Shown: positions 1-9,165 of the stretch, piece after piece | Layout of the letters: every line of letters starts with the position of its first letter | Position numbering within the stretch: the first letter of the stretch is position 1 | The notes under the pieces: model-generated | Told to the model about the DNA's origin: nothing | What the model saw: the letters and a program-made list of their open reading frames with translations, nothing else | The model's database searches: none | Source of the DNA: Nitrospira sp. UBA2082 | GTDB lineage: Bacteria; Nitrospirota; Nitrospiria; Nitrospirales; Nitrospiraceae | Length of the DNA stretch: 46,650 bases | NCBI GenBank assembly: GCA_002331335.1 | Contig: DCZO01000013.1 | Coordinates: 1-46,650 of the forward strand | Direction of reading: 5' to 3' | Program-made: the position numbers and the translations under genes

Positions 1-132
1 GCCTGGCGACGAGAGTACAATGAAGAGCGGACACACAGCTCTCTTGGGGATGTGACGCCCCGGGAGTTCATCCGCGACTATCAAACCGGGGCCTATCGGG
101 CACAGGAGTCAACTTCGTTGGCCGTGGTGTAA
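1..132 (+). CDS. IS3-family transposase (OrfB), C-terminal fragment, cut by the window edge
   Basis: Reading frame 1 is open from the first base to a TAA at 130-132 and gives 43 residues. It contains WRREYNEERTHSSLGDVTP, the hallmark end of the DDE integrase core (rve_3) of IS3-family OrfB transposases. The core's catalytic glutamate would lie to the left, outside the window. The family carries out cut-and-paste or copy-out transposition of its insertion sequence. Only the tail is visible, so neither intactness nor subgroup can be judged. The motif match is strong despite the short length. Confidence 0.85.
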   Translation, partial: AWRREYNEERTHSSLGDVTPREFIRDYQTGAYRAQESTSLAVV

Positions 133-149
133 TAAACGGGGGAAGGTCA
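1..149 (+). mobile_element. Right end of an IS3-family insertion sequence (partial)
   Basis: After the transposase stop codon the sequence runs through a G-rich stretch ending in GGGGGAAGGTCA at about 138-149. IS3-family elements usually end in CA within a terminal inverted repeat shortly after orfB, and this stretch fits such a right end. The left end and any target-site duplication are outside the window, so the boundary at 149 is an estimate. Confidence 0.5.
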
Positions 150-409
150 CATGATGGTCTACGTACTGCGCTGGGATATCGGGCAGGTTCTCAGGAGACT
201 CGACAAATCGACTGTCTCCCCCTAGACGATAGAAGATAATATTCTTGGTCGTTGGGGTATTCTGCCTCAAGAACTGCCATGTGAATTTTCTTCTTTTGAG
301 GAAGTTGTCCACAATCTGTTTCCAGCTCAATAGGAAACGTCTTGTTACGTGTGTATTCCATTATGGCATATCGTTTGCTCGAAGAGTTCCTAAATGCAGA
401 GGCCAACTT
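150..409. other. Intergenic stretch between the IS end and the first lipoprotein gene
   Basis: This 260-base stretch is AT-richer than most of the window. No recognisable gene was found. A 71-codon frame on the minus strand (406 to 191) has a natural-looking composition and could be a remnant of a gene broken by the insertion sequence, but it matches no family I know. A GAGG Shine-Dalgarno sequence at about 399-402 serves the gene starting at 410. Confidence 0.4.
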
Positions 410-2620
410 ATGTCTGCCGCCTCTTTACAAGTTGATCGGGCATTCCGCCACGTGAAGTGGCTCGCAACCTGCGTGTTGCTAGTGCTTGGCCTTGTCAGCT
501 GTGGCGACGGAAAGGTCACTCCGAGTCCTCCCAGTCAACAGCCGACCAGCCACGGTGCAGGGTGGATCAAGGTTGAGAACATTGACCCACCAGGTGGCAC
601 CACAGAAGCAGAATTTGTGCTAATCAGTGGTTCTGCATTTTCAGGCTCGGGTGGAGGTACCAGCGTCTCTGTTCAATGGGTCAACGCTGCTACTGGTTTG
701 CAAGGCAAGGCGTACCAAACCATTAAATATTCATTCTGTATACCTTTTTTGATTTGTAGCAGGCATGAGTGGAGAGCATACATCGAGCTTGCGCTCGGCA
801 AAAATGTTATTACGGTGACGGCTTCCGATGATTTGGATTCGACTGGGAATTGGGCAAAAGCTTTCATCACAGTCACTCGACTTCCGGAACATGTCCCTCC
901 AACTGTTCTTTCGACAATCCCTTCTGATCAAGCCACGTCGTTTCCAACGAATAGCAGTATTATTGCCACCTTTAACGAAAAGATGGATGCGGCTACCATC
1001 ACTGCAAACAGCTTTGTCCTCTATGATAGTGGCGGTAATCGTATTAGTGGACTGGTTTCGTATCAGAACAAAGTTGCCACATTTCAACCCTCTGAGCCTT
1101 TGAACTTTTCGAGTTCATATCAAGCTCGGCTCACAACTGATATCCAGGACATTTCAGGCAATGCACTTGTCAGTCCCTTCATGTGGAGCTTTGTTACAGA
1201 CGTGGGCCCCGATGTCATCCCACCCACAGTGCTCTCGACTGTTCCAGCTAATAACGATATCTGTGTAGCGATCGATGGACACACCACGGCCAAGTTCAGT
1301 GAGACTCTGCAAGATTCCACGATCAACATGTCCAGTTTTCTCCTACATGACAGCACCAATAATCGTATTGATGGCTTCGTGACTTACCCTACCCCTGGGC
1401 TAGCCGACAATACTGCCCAGTTTATCCCGTATCTTGGTCTGAAATATTCAACCAAATATGTGGCGAAGATTACTTCGCTGGTGAGTGACCTCGCTGGAAA
1501 TCACTTACCTGCGGATTACAGCTGGAGCTTTACCACGGAAGACGCTGGTACAGGCACGTGGCTGCCAACGGCTGTGAGTGCCGCACCCTCTGTTCGAAGC
1601 AGACATACCACCATTTGGACTGGCACCGAAATGATCATCTGGGGAGGGATTGATGCAAGCGGTACCTTGCTCAATACGGGTGCCCGTTATAATCCGATCA
1701 CTGACAGTTGGCAGCCGATCAGTACGGCGGGTGCCCCAACAGCGAGATTTCATCACACAGCTATCTGGACAGGGAGCGAGATGATCATCTGGGGAGGATT
1801 TGACTACTATTTCCAAGGCAGTGGAAATTCCGTCAATAGTGGTGCTCGCTATAATCCGCTGACTGATACATGGCAACCACTCTCGATGAGTAGTGCGCCG
1901 GATGCACGGCGGGATTATTCGACCGTATGGGCAGGCAGTGAGATGATTGTTTGGGGAGGCATCTCGTCTAGAGGTGGCGTCTCTAATACAGGCGCTGGCT
2001 ATGACCCAATCACTGATACATGGCACCCCATAAGTGTAGCCGGGGCTCCTCAAGCGAGAAGGAGCCATACAGCAGTCTGGAATGGGAGCGAGATGATCAT
2101 CTGGGGAGGAGTGGGACTTGATGGTTTTGGAAGATCGCAAATTCTGAATACCGGAGGGCTCTACGATCCCGTCAGTAATAGTTGGAAGCAAACTTCGACC
2201 ATAGCTGCACCATCCCCAAGATACGCCCACACGGCTGTTTGGACAGGAGCTGAGATGATTGTCTGGGGAGGCTGGGGAGATGGGTTGGTCCGCCTGGGTA
2301 CCGGCAGCCGCTATTCCCCTGCAACCGATTCCTGGCAGCCAACTGCTACAACCTGTGCGGCATCAGGCAGAACTGATCACACGGCAATTTGGACCGGCAC
2401 CGAAATGATTATCTGGAGTGGCGTTTCTGGGAACCTTACAAACTCCGGCGGCCGCTATTTCCCTGGAGCCGATTCCTGGCAGCCAACCCCAACGGTAAAT
2501 GGTGCACCTGAAGCGAGGACGGGCCATACCGCCGTTTGGACCCCAGTTGGAATGGTCGTATGGGGAGGAGAGGTATTAGGCCCAGAGAGCGTCAATACCG
2601 GAGGGAGGTACACACCATGA
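410..2620 (+). CDS. Secreted lipoprotein with Ig-like domains and a seven-motif Kelch propeller
   Basis: The predicted protein has 736 residues. ATG 410 was chosen because GAGG lies 7 bases upstream and a lipoprotein signal follows directly, with a hydrophobic stretch ending in LGLVSC (Cys31). Residues about 45-160 form an Ig-like domain containing CIPFLIC and HEW and ending in an ITVTASD-type strand. Two SbsA/Big_5-like Ig domains follow, each starting PPTVLST, at about 163-265 and 272-376. Residues about 380-736 carry seven copies of a Kelch-type motif centred on EMIIWGG (the last is MVVWGG), enough for one closed seven-bladed propeller. The expected location is the outer membrane or cell surface, with a binding or adhesion role (inference). 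A longer frame reaches back to 245 but adds no signal-like sequence. The next gene encodes a protein with a related N-terminal domain. Confidence 0.85.
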   Translation: MSAASLQVDRAFRHVKWLATCVLLVLGLVSCGDGKVTPSPPSQQPTSHGAGWIKVENIDPPGGTTEAEFVLISGSAFSGSGGGTSVSVQWVNAATGLQGKAYQTIKYSFCIPFLICSRHEWRAYIELALGKNVITVTASDDLDSTGNWAKAFITVTRLPEHVPPTVLSTIPSDQATSFPTNSSIIATFNEKMDAATITANSFVLYDSGGNRISGLVSYQNKVATFQPSEPLNFSSSYQARLTTDIQDISGNALVSPFMWSFVTDVGPDVIPPTVLSTVPANNDICVAIDGHTTAKFSETLQDSTINMSSFLLHDSTNNRIDGFVTYPTPGLADNTAQFIPYLGLKYSTKYVAKITSLVSDLAGNHLPADYSWSFTTEDAGTGTWLPTAVSAAPSVRSRHTTIWTGTEMIIWGGIDASGTLLNTGARYNPITDSWQPISTAGAPTARFHHTAIWTGSEMIIWGGFDYYFQGSGNSVNSGARYNPLTDTWQPLSMSSAPDARRDYSTVWAGSEMIVWGGISSRGGVSNTGAGYDPITDTWHPISVAGAPQARRSHTAVWNGSEMIIWGGVGLDGFGRSQILNTGGLYDPVSNSWKQTSTIAAPSPRYAHTAVWTGAEMIVWGGWGDGLVRLGTGSRYSPATDSWQPTATTCAASGRTDHTAIWTGTEMIIWSGVSGNLTNSGGRYFPGADSWQPTPTVNGAPEARTGHTAVWTPVGMVVWGGEVLGPESVNTGGRYTP

Positions 2621-3535
2621 CCTAGCCGGGGTGATTTGCTCCAGGGTGAAGGTTAGACTGGACCACAACCCAAGAAGATCGGATGGAATCTGAGAATTTG
2701 GCCTGCGCGTGATTGGTTGAAGCCGCTGCGGTGGCGATGCGAGCCTACCATAGCTCACGTGAGTGTCTTCAGTAATTCATGGGCTGCACGAATTATCCAA
2801 CCTTGATGGACCACACAGCCACCGTGTCAGGATTGAAATGCTGCGAAGGCCCCGATACGGTCAGCCCCATTTCCGTACCGATATCGGGTTCCCTAATAGC
2901 CACCCCTGCCTGCGGCTGAAAGCCCAACCCTAGGCGGCCAGTGCAATCCCGTGAATGGTAAAGCGGAACAGGGGAGCCAACGACGGTTGGATTCCGTGCC
3001 CTCCACCAAACCTCGCTTGCGCGTCCCGGCGGCTCACCAGGCGAAGCCTCTCTTCATGGCGCCGCGGGATAAACACACGGCTTCAATTCTCTCCTAGTCC
3101 TTCGTTCGTCCCGCCGCCTCATGTGCGTAGCCCTCTTCCATGCTGCGCCGAATACCCACCTATTTTGACTCTTCCTTGACCCTTCGCGCTTTCCCCATGC
3201 CATCCACCGTTCGCCTGCACCGTCACTTGATTGGGGAGCGTCTTCGCTGACGGTGAACCGCTGACTCCTCGGCTTTCTTCGCAGCACTGCTGTGGCAAAA
3301 CACTGCAGTTCGACCAAACCATTTGAGGATTTTCCCCTCATTCTGACGGGATGACCAGATTTCATCTGCGCACGCAACTCCGCTCTAACTCATGACGTTT
3401 GCTACCACTTCAGGCAACGGTGCTTGCTCCGTGTCTTTAGGCATAGGCGGTGCTTAATACACGGTTACGAAAGGCATAGCCGGAGAGTTTGCAGAAAGGC
3501 GAAAACGTGAGGATTGTCCACAGGATTAGACGCGG
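2621..3535. other. Long non-coding stretch containing an intergenic repeat
   Basis: This 915-base gap between the two lipoprotein genes shows no convincing gene on either strand. The short frames (for example 2955-3179 plus and 3377-3054 minus) have no domain and lie partly in the repeat at 2883-3085. No clear intrinsic terminator with a T-tract was seen after the upstream gene. The remainder (3085-3535) holds nothing I recognise. Confidence 0.5.
2883..3085. repeat. Intergenic repeat, copy A
   Basis: The segment resembles 5858-6046, downstream of the other lipoprotein gene. The best-conserved core is 2944-3009. It includes AATCCCGTGAATG and, further on, the shared string GAACAGGGGAGCCAACGAC. 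Both copies begin with CGGGTTCCCTAA. Similarity fades after about 3010 but resumes around ACACACGGCTTC near 3073-3084. The element does not look protein-coding. It could be a dispersed repeat family or a structured RNA relic, and I cannot name it. Confidence 0.6.
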
Positions 3536-3586
3536 TTGCGCCGATTGCGACCTAAAGGTCGATCGTGTGTCTGGCCACTGCTTGAG

Positions 3587-5428
3587 ATGATGTCTTCGCG
3601 CAATTCGAATGCATCACGCGGTCGGAAGATTTCCGTTTCTTGCCCAGTCATGTGGGCCGTCGTCCACACAAGCCTACAGTCTGCCTATGGTCTCGCCGCA
3701 GCGTTGATGCTGTTGCTTACGCTGGTGGCCTGCGACGGAGGCAACGGAGGCGGCGGTGGCGGCGACAGTCATGTGGATACTTATTGGGTGTCGATCAGAG
3801 AGACAAATCCGCCCACTAGCCCCGATCAACGCATTGTACAAGAATCCGCGATTCAGCTCTATGGAAGTGCCGAGTGCGATAACTGCCCGCCCGATGAGGT
3901 TAGCTGTCCGGCGGACCACCCTCCGCAGCCATCCACCATCAACGTGACATGGACCAACCGCACTACTGGGGAGACCGGGATCCCCTTCTTCAACGGAATC
4001 GTGGGATCCTGCATCTGCATCCCCTTCTTCCCCTGTTTTGTGAGTTACAGCCACGAGTGGTATACACGCCCTTTCGAGGTGGGGCTTGCGTATGGCGAGA
4101 ATCTTATCGCGGTCACGGCCTCTGGTCCTTCGAAAGCATCAGGGACAGATTCCATCAGGGTCACACGGGTACCAGGCACCGTCGGAAATCTCACGGCGGC
4201 TCCCGGAAAACAGCAAGTCACACTCATTTGGGATCCTGTCCCTGACGCAGCCTCCTACAATATTTACTGGTCAACATCCCGAGGTGTTAGTAAAGCGACA
4301 GGAACCCTGATCGCTGGCGTTACGAGTCCGTACACACAGACTGGCTTAGTAGACGGCCAAACCTACTATTATATTGTCACATCGGTGAGAGATGCGGGTG
4401 AGAGTCTTCCGTCAGGCATCGTTGCGGCCACTCCTGGCTGGATGGCCGAATCCGTTGCAACGACAACCGGGAGGACAATCACATCTATTGCTACGGATTC
4501 TGCGGGCAAAGCCCACATTCACTACGCAAATTCCGCCTCGACTGGAACCGGGTGGAGCTTCCAGAGCTATTACGTGACGAACGTGACTGGGACGTGGTCT
4601 TCCCTACTGGTCGATCAGTCCTCGAGTCCCTCCTACCTGGAGGCCAATGCCAACATCGCCCTGGACTCACTGAACACCGTACACGTGAGCTTTGTGAACT
4701 CCTCAGGTCTGACTCATGCCATCTATGCGTCTGGGGCCTGGCTACGTGAGGTGGTCGACGCGAGTGCGAGCTGCAATGCTTCTTTAGCCCTTGATGCTGC
4801 GAACAAGGCACACATTGCCTACTTCACCCAAACCAGTCTCCGCTATGCAACCAATCGCTCCGGAGCCTGGACGAACGTTGTTATTGATGAATTTCAGTCT
4901 CCAGTGAATTGCGGCGAACGCTCTCGCGGCTCATTATCACTTGGCATGGATGCAGCGGGCGCTGCTCATATTGCCTACGAGCGCCATTACCTTGATGGCA
5001 GCATCAGGTATCTGACCAACCGGGGAGGGTCATGGACGGTCTCCTGGAGCCAAGCCTATAGAGGCGGTGGGTTATCTTTGGCGGTCGACCCAACAAGAGG
5101 AACCGTGCACATCGTGAATACAAGCAACTTCCCAGTCGGACTCGCGTATGCACACAACGTGTCGGGAACCTGGACCGTTGAAGCCATCGAAGTGTGTTGT
5201 GGCTTCTTCCCCTCGCTCAGCCTGGATACCGCTGGCAGAGCGCATGTGAGTTATGACTTCCCCGGCGATGAGCTTCGTTATGCCAGCAATTCTTCTGGGA
5301 CCTGGCATAGCACCACTATTCAGTCTGTTGCCAGCATGGGCAACACGGATATTGCCCTTGACTCGCAAGGGAATGCGCATATCAGCTACCTCTCACAAGA
5401 AGGCCTCCGATACACAACTAATAAATAG
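3587..5428 (+). CDS. Secreted lipoprotein with fibronectin type III domain and propeller-like repeats
   Basis: The predicted protein has 613 residues from ATG 3587. A TTG at 3536 would add 17 residues with no better signal, and ATG 3650 is another option. A basic N-terminus and hydrophobic segment end in the lipobox LVAC (Cys49), followed by a glycine-rich linker. Residues about 56-193 form a cysteine-containing domain (CICIPFFPC, SHEW, then ENLIAVTAS) that matches the N-terminal domain of the preceding lipoprotein. A fibronectin type III domain follows at about 196-281. The rest is a series of about 45-residue repeats with the pattern LALDAANKAHIAY then LRYATNRSGAW, likely propeller blades. 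This points to a surface protein of unknown ligand. The neighbouring genes look like diverged relatives that swapped C-terminal modules (inference). Confidence 0.8.
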   Translation: MMSSRNSNASRGRKISVSCPVMWAVVHTSLQSAYGLAAALMLLLTLVACDGGNGGGGGGDSHVDTYWVSIRETNPPTSPDQRIVQESAIQLYGSAECDNCPPDEVSCPADHPPQPSTINVTWTNRTTGETGIPFFNGIVGSCICIPFFPCFVSYSHEWYTRPFEVGLAYGENLIAVTASGPSKASGTDSIRVTRVPGTVGNLTAAPGKQQVTLIWDPVPDAASYNIYWSTSRGVSKATGTLIAGVTSPYTQTGLVDGQTYYYIVTSVRDAGESLPSGIVAATPGWMAESVATTTGRTITSIATDSAGKAHIHYANSASTGTGWSFQSYYVTNVTGTWSSLLVDQSSSPSYLEANANIALDSLNTVHVSFVNSSGLTHAIYASGAWLREVVDASASCNASLALDAANKAHIAYFTQTSLRYATNRSGAWTNVVIDEFQSPVNCGERSRGSLSLGMDAAGAAHIAYERHYLDGSIRYLTNRGGSWTVSWSQAYRGGGLSLAVDPTRGTVHIVNTSNFPVGLAYAHNVSGTWTVEAIEVCCGFFPSLSLDTAGRAHVSYDFPGDELRYASNSSGTWHSTTIQSVASMGNTDIALDSQGNAHISYLSQEGLRYTTNK

Positions 5429-6096
5429 CGGAATCCCTGACGAACGATTTTCTGATGTGCAATAAAATGAAGCAACAAAATGTCTGCCGCTGCTTTACCG
5501 ATTTCCTTCAAGACCGACGTCTAACCAACAGGGATGGGGGACTCACTGGCGAAGCGTGAACGACCGCTCCGCATAGCAGGCAATGCGCCGACAGGCTAGT
5601 TTCCGGATGACCGCATTTCGGCGCAACGACTCGGCTCATGACTGAGTCGGCCTGTGGGCTGGTGCGGGTGGTAGCAAGAGTATGTGTCGGGGAATACGGT
5701 TCTCGGAGGGTTTGAGATGGAAGTACAGGAGGAGCGGAAAGCTTGTGGGCTGATCCGCCGCCGGTAGCGCAGTGGGAGCGTCAGAAGCGGGTCGACCGAT
5801 GATGTGTTTTAGCGAAAGGGGATGTCTAGCAGGTGGCGCTGTGGATATATCGCTTGTCGTCGGGTTCCCTAAACGGGTACTCTGGCGGGCGACGAAGGCC
5901 TCCTAGGCAGCCACAGCAATCCCGTGAATGTGAAAGCTGAACAGGGGAGCCAACGACAGTTGAATCCCATGTCCTCCAGCAAATCACACTTCGTGTATCC
6001 CTCAGCCCCATCTCTTCTCTTCTGGGCAGGAATTTCCACAGGCTTCGCCTGACGGCGATGGTTTAGCGTGGCGGCCGATATGCAGTGTGGCTGGTA
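5429..6096. other. Long non-coding stretch between convergent genes, with intergenic repeat
   Basis: This 668-base region lies between the plus-strand lipoprotein gene and the minus-strand signalling operon. It contains repeat copy B (5858-6046). A small imperfect hairpin (ACTCGG pairing with CTGAGT, one G-T pair) sits near 5630-5650. No gene or terminator with a clear T-tract was recognised. The 5650-5800 part is purine-rich and not coding in any frame I trust. Confidence 0.5.
5858..6046. repeat. Intergenic repeat, copy B
   Basis: This is the partner of the repeat at 2883-3085, in the same orientation. The core is about 5926-5987, with the same AATCCCGTGAATG and GAACAGGGGAGCCAACGAC strings and scattered substitutions. 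Later matching includes the CACAGGCTTC near 6037-6046. The two copies differ enough to be old rather than a fresh duplication. Confidence 0.6.
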
Positions 6097-6420
6097 CTAT
6101 CGATATTCGACCTGGAGGCGGGCGAGGAAATCCTCCAGTTGCGCGATATGCTGTTCGGTTGCGGCATGGTCTTGCTGGATGGCGGCCAATTCCATGGCGC
6201 CGCCGATCTCGCTGATCCGATCGAAGCCGTACCCCCCTCCGTCGCCTTTCATGCGATGCCCCAGCATCTGGACCGTCGAAAAGTCCGCGCTGGTCAACGC
6301 GTGACGAAGGGTGTGGAGGTCTCTCCTCCGGTTGGCCAAAAAGCCGGGCACGATGTCTTCAAAGTCGCGGTCGATGTGTACCGTCACTCGCTCGGTTGAG
6401 CCTGGATGTGGCGTGTGCAT
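6097..6420 (-). CDS. Stand-alone histidine phosphotransfer (Hpt) protein
   Basis: The protein has 107 residues and matches the Hpt four-helix-bundle family. The phosphoacceptor motif LGHRMKGDGGGYGF places the active histidine at residue 55. Such proteins shuttle phosphoryl groups between a receiver of a hybrid kinase and a downstream receiver, in the cytoplasm. The start codon lies two bases after the stop of the hybrid kinase gene, so the pair is almost certainly co-transcribed and probably translationally coupled. The kinase has two receivers but no Hpt domain of its own, and this protein is the obvious missing link (inference). It is the last gene of the operon. Confidence 0.9.
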   Translation of the reverse strand: MHTPHPGSTERVTVHIDRDFEDIVPGFLANRRRDLHTLRHALTSADFSTVQMLGHRMKGDGGGYGFDRISEIGGAMELAAIQQDHAATEQHIAQLEDFLARLQVEYR

Positions 6421-6422
6421 GG

Positions 6423-9119
6423 TCAGGCCGCCTCTTTGGTATGTGTCCGAAGGAGTTCAATTAGTGTGGTTTTCTTTACGGGCTTGGTGATGTGAGTGGT
6501 GCAGCCGGCCTGAAACATTTTGGCGGCTTCTTCTTTGAGCGCAAACGCCGTCAGCGCAATGATCGGGATGGGCGGAAGGTCATGTTCGCGCTCCCACTGG
6601 CGGATCGCTCTTGTTGCGCTGTATCCATCCATGACGGGCATCTGCATATCCATCAGAATGATGTCGTACGGGCTGTGCTTGAACTGCTCCAATCCGGCCG
6701 CACCATTGTCAGTGATGTCAAGACGATGGTTGGTCTGTTGGAGATAGGCGCGCACCAATAGTTGGTTGTCCGGAGAATCTTCGACGAGCAGGATGCGCAG
6801 CCCTTGATCGGTTGTGGATGGCGTCGGCTCCTGCACTGTGGTCGGATTCGCTGGTGGATTCTTGTTTCCTTTGGCGCGGTGTAAGGCGATGCCGATCGTC
6901 TCGATCAAGTCGGATCTGCGAATGGGTTTGACCAAGTAGCCGCCCAATTTCAAGTCGTAGGTGTGGGCAATGTCGTCGGCCCAGTGATGTGATGTGAGCA
7001 TGATCGTGACGGGTCTTGGTAGGGCGGATGAGCCATTCAGCTGCTCGATGACCTGGAACCCACTCATGTTGGGCATCTGGGCATCGAGGAGCAGGAGCTC
7101 ATAGGGAGTCTCTTTTTGGGCCGCGCGAGACAGTTCGTCGAGCGCGGCATTGCCATCGACCGCTTCGGTCACCGAGGCACCACAGGTTGCGAGGGTTTCT
7201 CGGAGAATCAAGCGATTGACAGGATGATCATCCACAATGAGCGTGCGTATGCCGGTGAGGTTGATACGGGAGTCCGGCATCTGAGTGCCGGAGAGCGGCT
7301 GTACCTCCAGTGCCACGGAACAGTAAAAGGTGCTTCCTTTGCCCACCGTGCTTTCCACCCAGATTGTCCCATTCATGCGCTCCGCAAGCTGCTTGGAGAT
7401 CGGCAGGCCGAGTCCCGTTCCTCCATACTGCCTGGTGGTGGAACGATGGGCTTGAACGAAGCGGTCAAAGATGGTGTGCAGCTTATCGGCGGGAATGCCG
7501 ATGCCGGTGTCGCTGACGGAGAGTCGGATCCTGCCGGGAGTGCGCGCTGCTTCGTCATTGGTGATGAGAACGACGACGGAGCCGTCCTCCGTGAATTTCA
7601 AGGCATTGCCGATTAGATTGATAAAAATCTGCGTTAGCCGTGTTGGGTCGCCGATGAGCAATGTGGGGACGTCCGGCGCGATGTGGCACACGAGTTCCAG
7701 GCCTTTTTCATCGGCCCTCATCGCCAACATCTGCAGAACTTTGTCGACGACTTCGCTCAGATCGAAATCGATGGCTTCTAAGTCGAGACGACCCGATTCG
7801 ATTTTTGAGAGATCGAGAATGTCGTTGACCAAACTGAGCAAGGTGTTGCCGGCCCGCCGGAAGATCCGTAGGTACTTTCGTTGTTCGGCCGTGAGGGGCG
7901 TTTCCCATAGGAGATCGGCCATCCCGATGATGGCGTTCATGGGCGTCCGGATCTCATGGCTCATGCTCGTCAGGAATTCGCTCTTGGCCCGGTTTGCGAC
8001 TTCGGCTGCGTTTTTCGCGAGGCGAAGCTCCTGTTCCGTTTCGTTTCTCCGACGGGCTCCCATGGCCAAGGTCACGAAGGTGGTCAATGAACTGGCAAAG
8101 CGGATTTCTTCGGGAGACCAGGTACGCGGTCCTCCCACATGTTCGTGGCAGAGCACCCCTACGACTTTTCCGTCGAGCCGAATTGGCACATCCAACATCG
8201 CTCCGATCCCATGCGGTCGCAGGTACGATGCGGAAAATTCCCGGGTGCGGAGATCTCGGTGGGCATCGTGGACCGCGAGAGCATACTCCTCGTGAAGCAA
8301 TGCCCGGAAATAATCGGGGTAGTTATGGGCTCGTAAGACCGTTCCGGAAGTGTGGTGAGTCGATGTGTGCTCATACAAATTCAGCAATCGTAAGCTTGCC
8401 CCGTTTTCTTCTAGTGCCCACACGCTCGTTCGTTCCACTTCCAACACACGACTCCCGATTTCGGTCAACACCTGGAGGGCCTGTTCGAGATTGCCGGCGT
8501 AGACCGCCTCATTTCTGGCCAGTTCGCAAAGCGCAGACTGCTGCAGTTCAAGGAGCGCCGCGCGCCGGTGCTCTTCATGCTTGATCCGTTTTTGCTCTGT
8601 AATGTCTTCTGAAATGCCGAGGATATATTGGGGGGCGCCGGTTTTGTCGAAAATAGGCACCTTCTTGGTATGAAGAAAACGTTGCCCTTGGTGATTCGTT
8701 TCGATGGATTCCTCCGGAATATCGACGACGTCGTGTTGCTGAAGCACCTCACGATCCTTTTGGGAAAAGAAGTCGGCTTCATGTTTCGGGAAGAAATCGT
8801 AATCGTTTTTGCCCAATAGCTCGGCTTCGGTGTGCCCTACCAGTTGCTCACCCGCACGATTGAACCGCACGAACTTGAGGGTCCGTGCATCTTTCACAAA
8901 AATCATATGCGGAAGATTGTCGATGATGGATGTCAGAAGATCCGAGGCTTCGGACGTTTCCGTGGTCGGCGCTTGTGTGTTCCGGGACTGTGGCAATGAC
9001 GCCTTCTGTTGCCCGGTAGTGGGTGGTTTACGGTTGCCCTGAACACGTGTGCGATGAGGGGGGCGGGGCGGGGTGGAAGTCGATCGTTTGCGACGAGTGG
9101 GACGTGGGTGGCGTGGCAT
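6423..9119 (-). CDS. Soluble hybrid sensor histidine kinase (PAS-GAF-HisKA-HATPase-REC-REC)
   Basis: The protein has 898 residues and no transmembrane segment, so it probably senses a cytoplasmic signal. The first 50 residues are basic and proline/threonine-rich, likely disordered. Next come a PAS domain (about 60-180, ending in the EDITEQKR linker), a GAF domain (about 188-352) and HisKA with MSHEIRTPMN (phosphorylated His388). The HATPase carries NLIGNALKFT, DTGIGI and GGTGLGL (about 500-572). Receiver 1 is at about 624-748 with Asp679, and receiver 2 at about 774-893 with Asp824. Both receivers keep the phosphoacceptor. No good Shine-Dalgarno sequence stands directly before ATG 9119. The gene lies 46 bases after the GGDEF regulator and 2 bases before the Hpt gene. 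The BarA/ArcB-like layout with a split-off Hpt suggests a multi-step phosphorelay. Confidence 0.92.
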   Translation of the reverse strand: MPRHPRPTRRKRSTSTPPRPPHRTRVQGNRKPPTTGQQKASLPQSRNTQAPTTETSEASDLLTSIIDNLPHMIFVKDARTLKFVRFNRAGEQLVGHTEAELLGKNDYDFFPKHEADFFSQKDREVLQQHDVVDIPEESIETNHQGQRFLHTKKVPIFDKTGAPQYILGISEDITEQKRIKHEEHRRAALLELQQSALCELARNEAVYAGNLEQALQVLTEIGSRVLEVERTSVWALEENGASLRLLNLYEHTSTHHTSGTVLRAHNYPDYFRALLHEEYALAVHDAHRDLRTREFSASYLRPHGIGAMLDVPIRLDGKVVGVLCHEHVGGPRTWSPEEIRFASSLTTFVTLAMGARRRNETEQELRLAKNAAEVANRAKSEFLTSMSHEIRTPMNAIIGMADLLWETPLTAEQRKYLRIFRRAGNTLLSLVNDILDLSKIESGRLDLEAIDFDLSEVVDKVLQMLAMRADEKGLELVCHIAPDVPTLLIGDPTRLTQIFINLIGNALKFTEDGSVVVLITNDEAARTPGRIRLSVSDTGIGIPADKLHTIFDRFVQAHRSTTRQYGGTGLGLPISKQLAERMNGTIWVESTVGKGSTFYCSVALEVQPLSGTQMPDSRINLTGIRTLIVDDHPVNRLILRETLATCGASVTEAVDGNAALDELSRAAQKETPYELLLLDAQMPNMSGFQVIEQLNGSSALPRPVTIMLTSHHWADDIAHTYDLKLGGYLVKPIRRSDLIETIGIALHRAKGNKNPPANPTTVQEPTPSTTDQGLRILLVEDSPDNQLLVRAYLQQTNHRLDITDNGAAGLEQFKHSPYDIILMDMQMPVMDGYSATRAIRQWEREHDLPPIPIIALTAFALKEEAAKMFQAGCTTHITKPVKKTTLIELLRTHTKEAA

Positions 9120-9165
9120 GGCTGTGTGAGTGGTGCAGTTGGACAGTCTCCTGGGGGAGAGGCAG

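Noticed and set aside
1505..2230. Long minus-strand frame (241 codons) opposite the Kelch repeats
   Set aside because: It is antisense to a well-supported repeat protein, and its repeated composition simply mirrors the Kelch units. No domain was seen.
1555..2617. Regular DNA repeats that could suggest a CRISPR or satellite array
   Set aside because: The periodicity is protein-coding (Kelch motifs), the units diverge in sequence, and there are no spacer-like segments or cas genes.
3054..3377. Minus-strand frame of 107 codons downstream of the first lipoprotein
   Set aside because: It overlaps the intergenic repeat, has biased arginine-rich composition and no recognisable domain or ribosome-binding site.
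5640..5800. Possible group II intron-like or other structured RNA remnant
   Set aside because: Only a short string (ACGGTTCT and a G-rich follow-on) recalls intron sequence. No domain V hairpin or reverse transcriptase was seen.
7471..8295. Plus-strand frame of 274 codons within the hybrid kinase gene
   Set aside because: It lies opposite the HisKA/GAF coding region, is serine/arginine-rich as expected of an antisense shadow, and shows no family motif.
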